From positions 1 through 14,789 of the forward strand of contig JAFGIA010000287.1 in the NCBI GenBank assembly GCA_016929795.1: 14,789 nt of DNA, read 5' to 3'. Made by a program: the position numbers and the translations under genes. This document shows positions 14,536 through 14,789 of the stretch, one piece after another; position 1 is the first letter of the stretch; each line of letters starts with the position of its first letter. Source of the DNA: Anaerolineae bacterium. Lineage in GTDB: Bacteria; Chloroflexota; Anaerolineae; JAAYZQ01. Under the pieces are notes generated by a model. The model did no database searches. It saw only the letters and a program-made list of their open reading frames with translations, and had not been told where the DNA came from.

Positions 14536-14789
14536 TCAAACGTTTTCCTCTCTCACGCCGTACAAGTGGCACTTGACGAGTACACCGTCGACCTGCAAGT
14601 CTGCTGGTACTACCTGTTTGCAGATATCCATCACGCGAGGGCATCTGCCCGCGAATCTGCAGCCTTGTCGCAAGTATTCTTCGTGTTCTATATCCGAGAG
14701 CGTGATCTCACCTTTCCAGCGCCTGTTGGGATCCGCTTCCGGAATCGATTCTCTAAGAAGCTGCGTGTAGGGATGTTTCGGCTCCATCA
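14536..14789 (-). CDS. Opp/Dpp-type ABC transporter ATP-binding protein, C-terminal end (5' part outside window)
   Basis: Only the last 84 or so codons are visible. They contain the C-terminal extension typical of the ATPase subunits of oligopeptide/dipeptide-class importers (oligo_HPY, TIGR01727-like): KHPYTQLLRESIPEADPN, then GCRFAGRCPRVMDICKQVVP and a terminal VLVKCHLYG with the conserved Cys residues. The nucleotide-binding motifs lie beyond the right edge. Transporters of this class import peptides, but many in thermophiles and plant-degrading bacteria import oligosaccharides. The direct coupling to GH43 (2-nt gap, or 4-nt overlap if the TTG start is used) argues for xylo-oligosaccharide uptake. 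Whether it is the D- or F-type ATPase cannot be decided. Confidence 0.9.
   Translation of the reverse strand, partial: MEPKHPYTQLLRESIPEADPNRRWKGEITLSDIEHEEYLRQGCRFAGRCPRVMDICKQVVPADLQVDGVLVKCHLYGVREENV

Overview
The window is GC-rich, densely packed bacterial chromosome, most likely from a Chloroflexota-type organism (Anaerolineae/Caldilineae-like). That placement is an inference from gene content: a ClpP with the [12 protein letters not shown] variant, a short actinobacterial-type xylose isomerase, an AIM24 protein, tandem GH3 enzymes without signal peptides, and a 'GCGAAGCAATCCCC' dispersed palindrome. No single marker proves it. Almost all genes are on the minus strand; the only plus-strand gene is an MFS transporter.

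Right-hand two thirds (5.7-14.8 kb): a xylan or xylo-oligosaccharide catabolic locus, read right to left. It starts with the C-terminal end of an Opp/Dpp-type ABC transporter ATPase, cut by the window edge. Next come a GH43 beta-xylosidase, a GH3 beta-xylosidase-like enzyme, a second GH3 enzyme with a PA14 insertion, a sugar-type solute-binding protein without a signal peptide, and xylose isomerase. Gaps and overlaps are tiny (stop/start overlaps, 3 nt, 51 nt) except for one 136-nt gap between the two GH3 genes. That gap holds a fully consensus sigma-70 promoter (TTGACA-17-TATAAT) followed directly by a cluster of CCGGTAT repeats that looks like a repressor operator. None of the enzymes has a signal peptide. 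The inferred model is import of xylo-oligosaccharides by the ABC transporter, cytoplasmic hydrolysis to xylose by GH43 and GH3, and isomerisation to xylulose by XylA. Xylulokinase is not in the window.

Middle (2.3-5.7 kb): two divergent units fire from back-to-back promoters at 4123-4189. To the left is a three-gene unit: AIM24 protein, GNAT acetyltransferase, and a TrmO-type tRNA methyltransferase. To the right is the MFS transporter, probably for a sugar. It converges on xylA, and a 14-bp perfect palindrome of a dispersed-repeat type lies between them.

Left (1-2.3 kb): the conserved housekeeping pair trigger factor (tig) and clpP, with clpP running off the left edge. The 200-nt leader of tig is unusual. 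A good promoter has a 9-bp inverted repeat over its -10 box, and a clear intrinsic terminator hairpin lies between that promoter and the tig start codon.

No rRNA, tRNA, CRISPR, transposase or integrase was seen.
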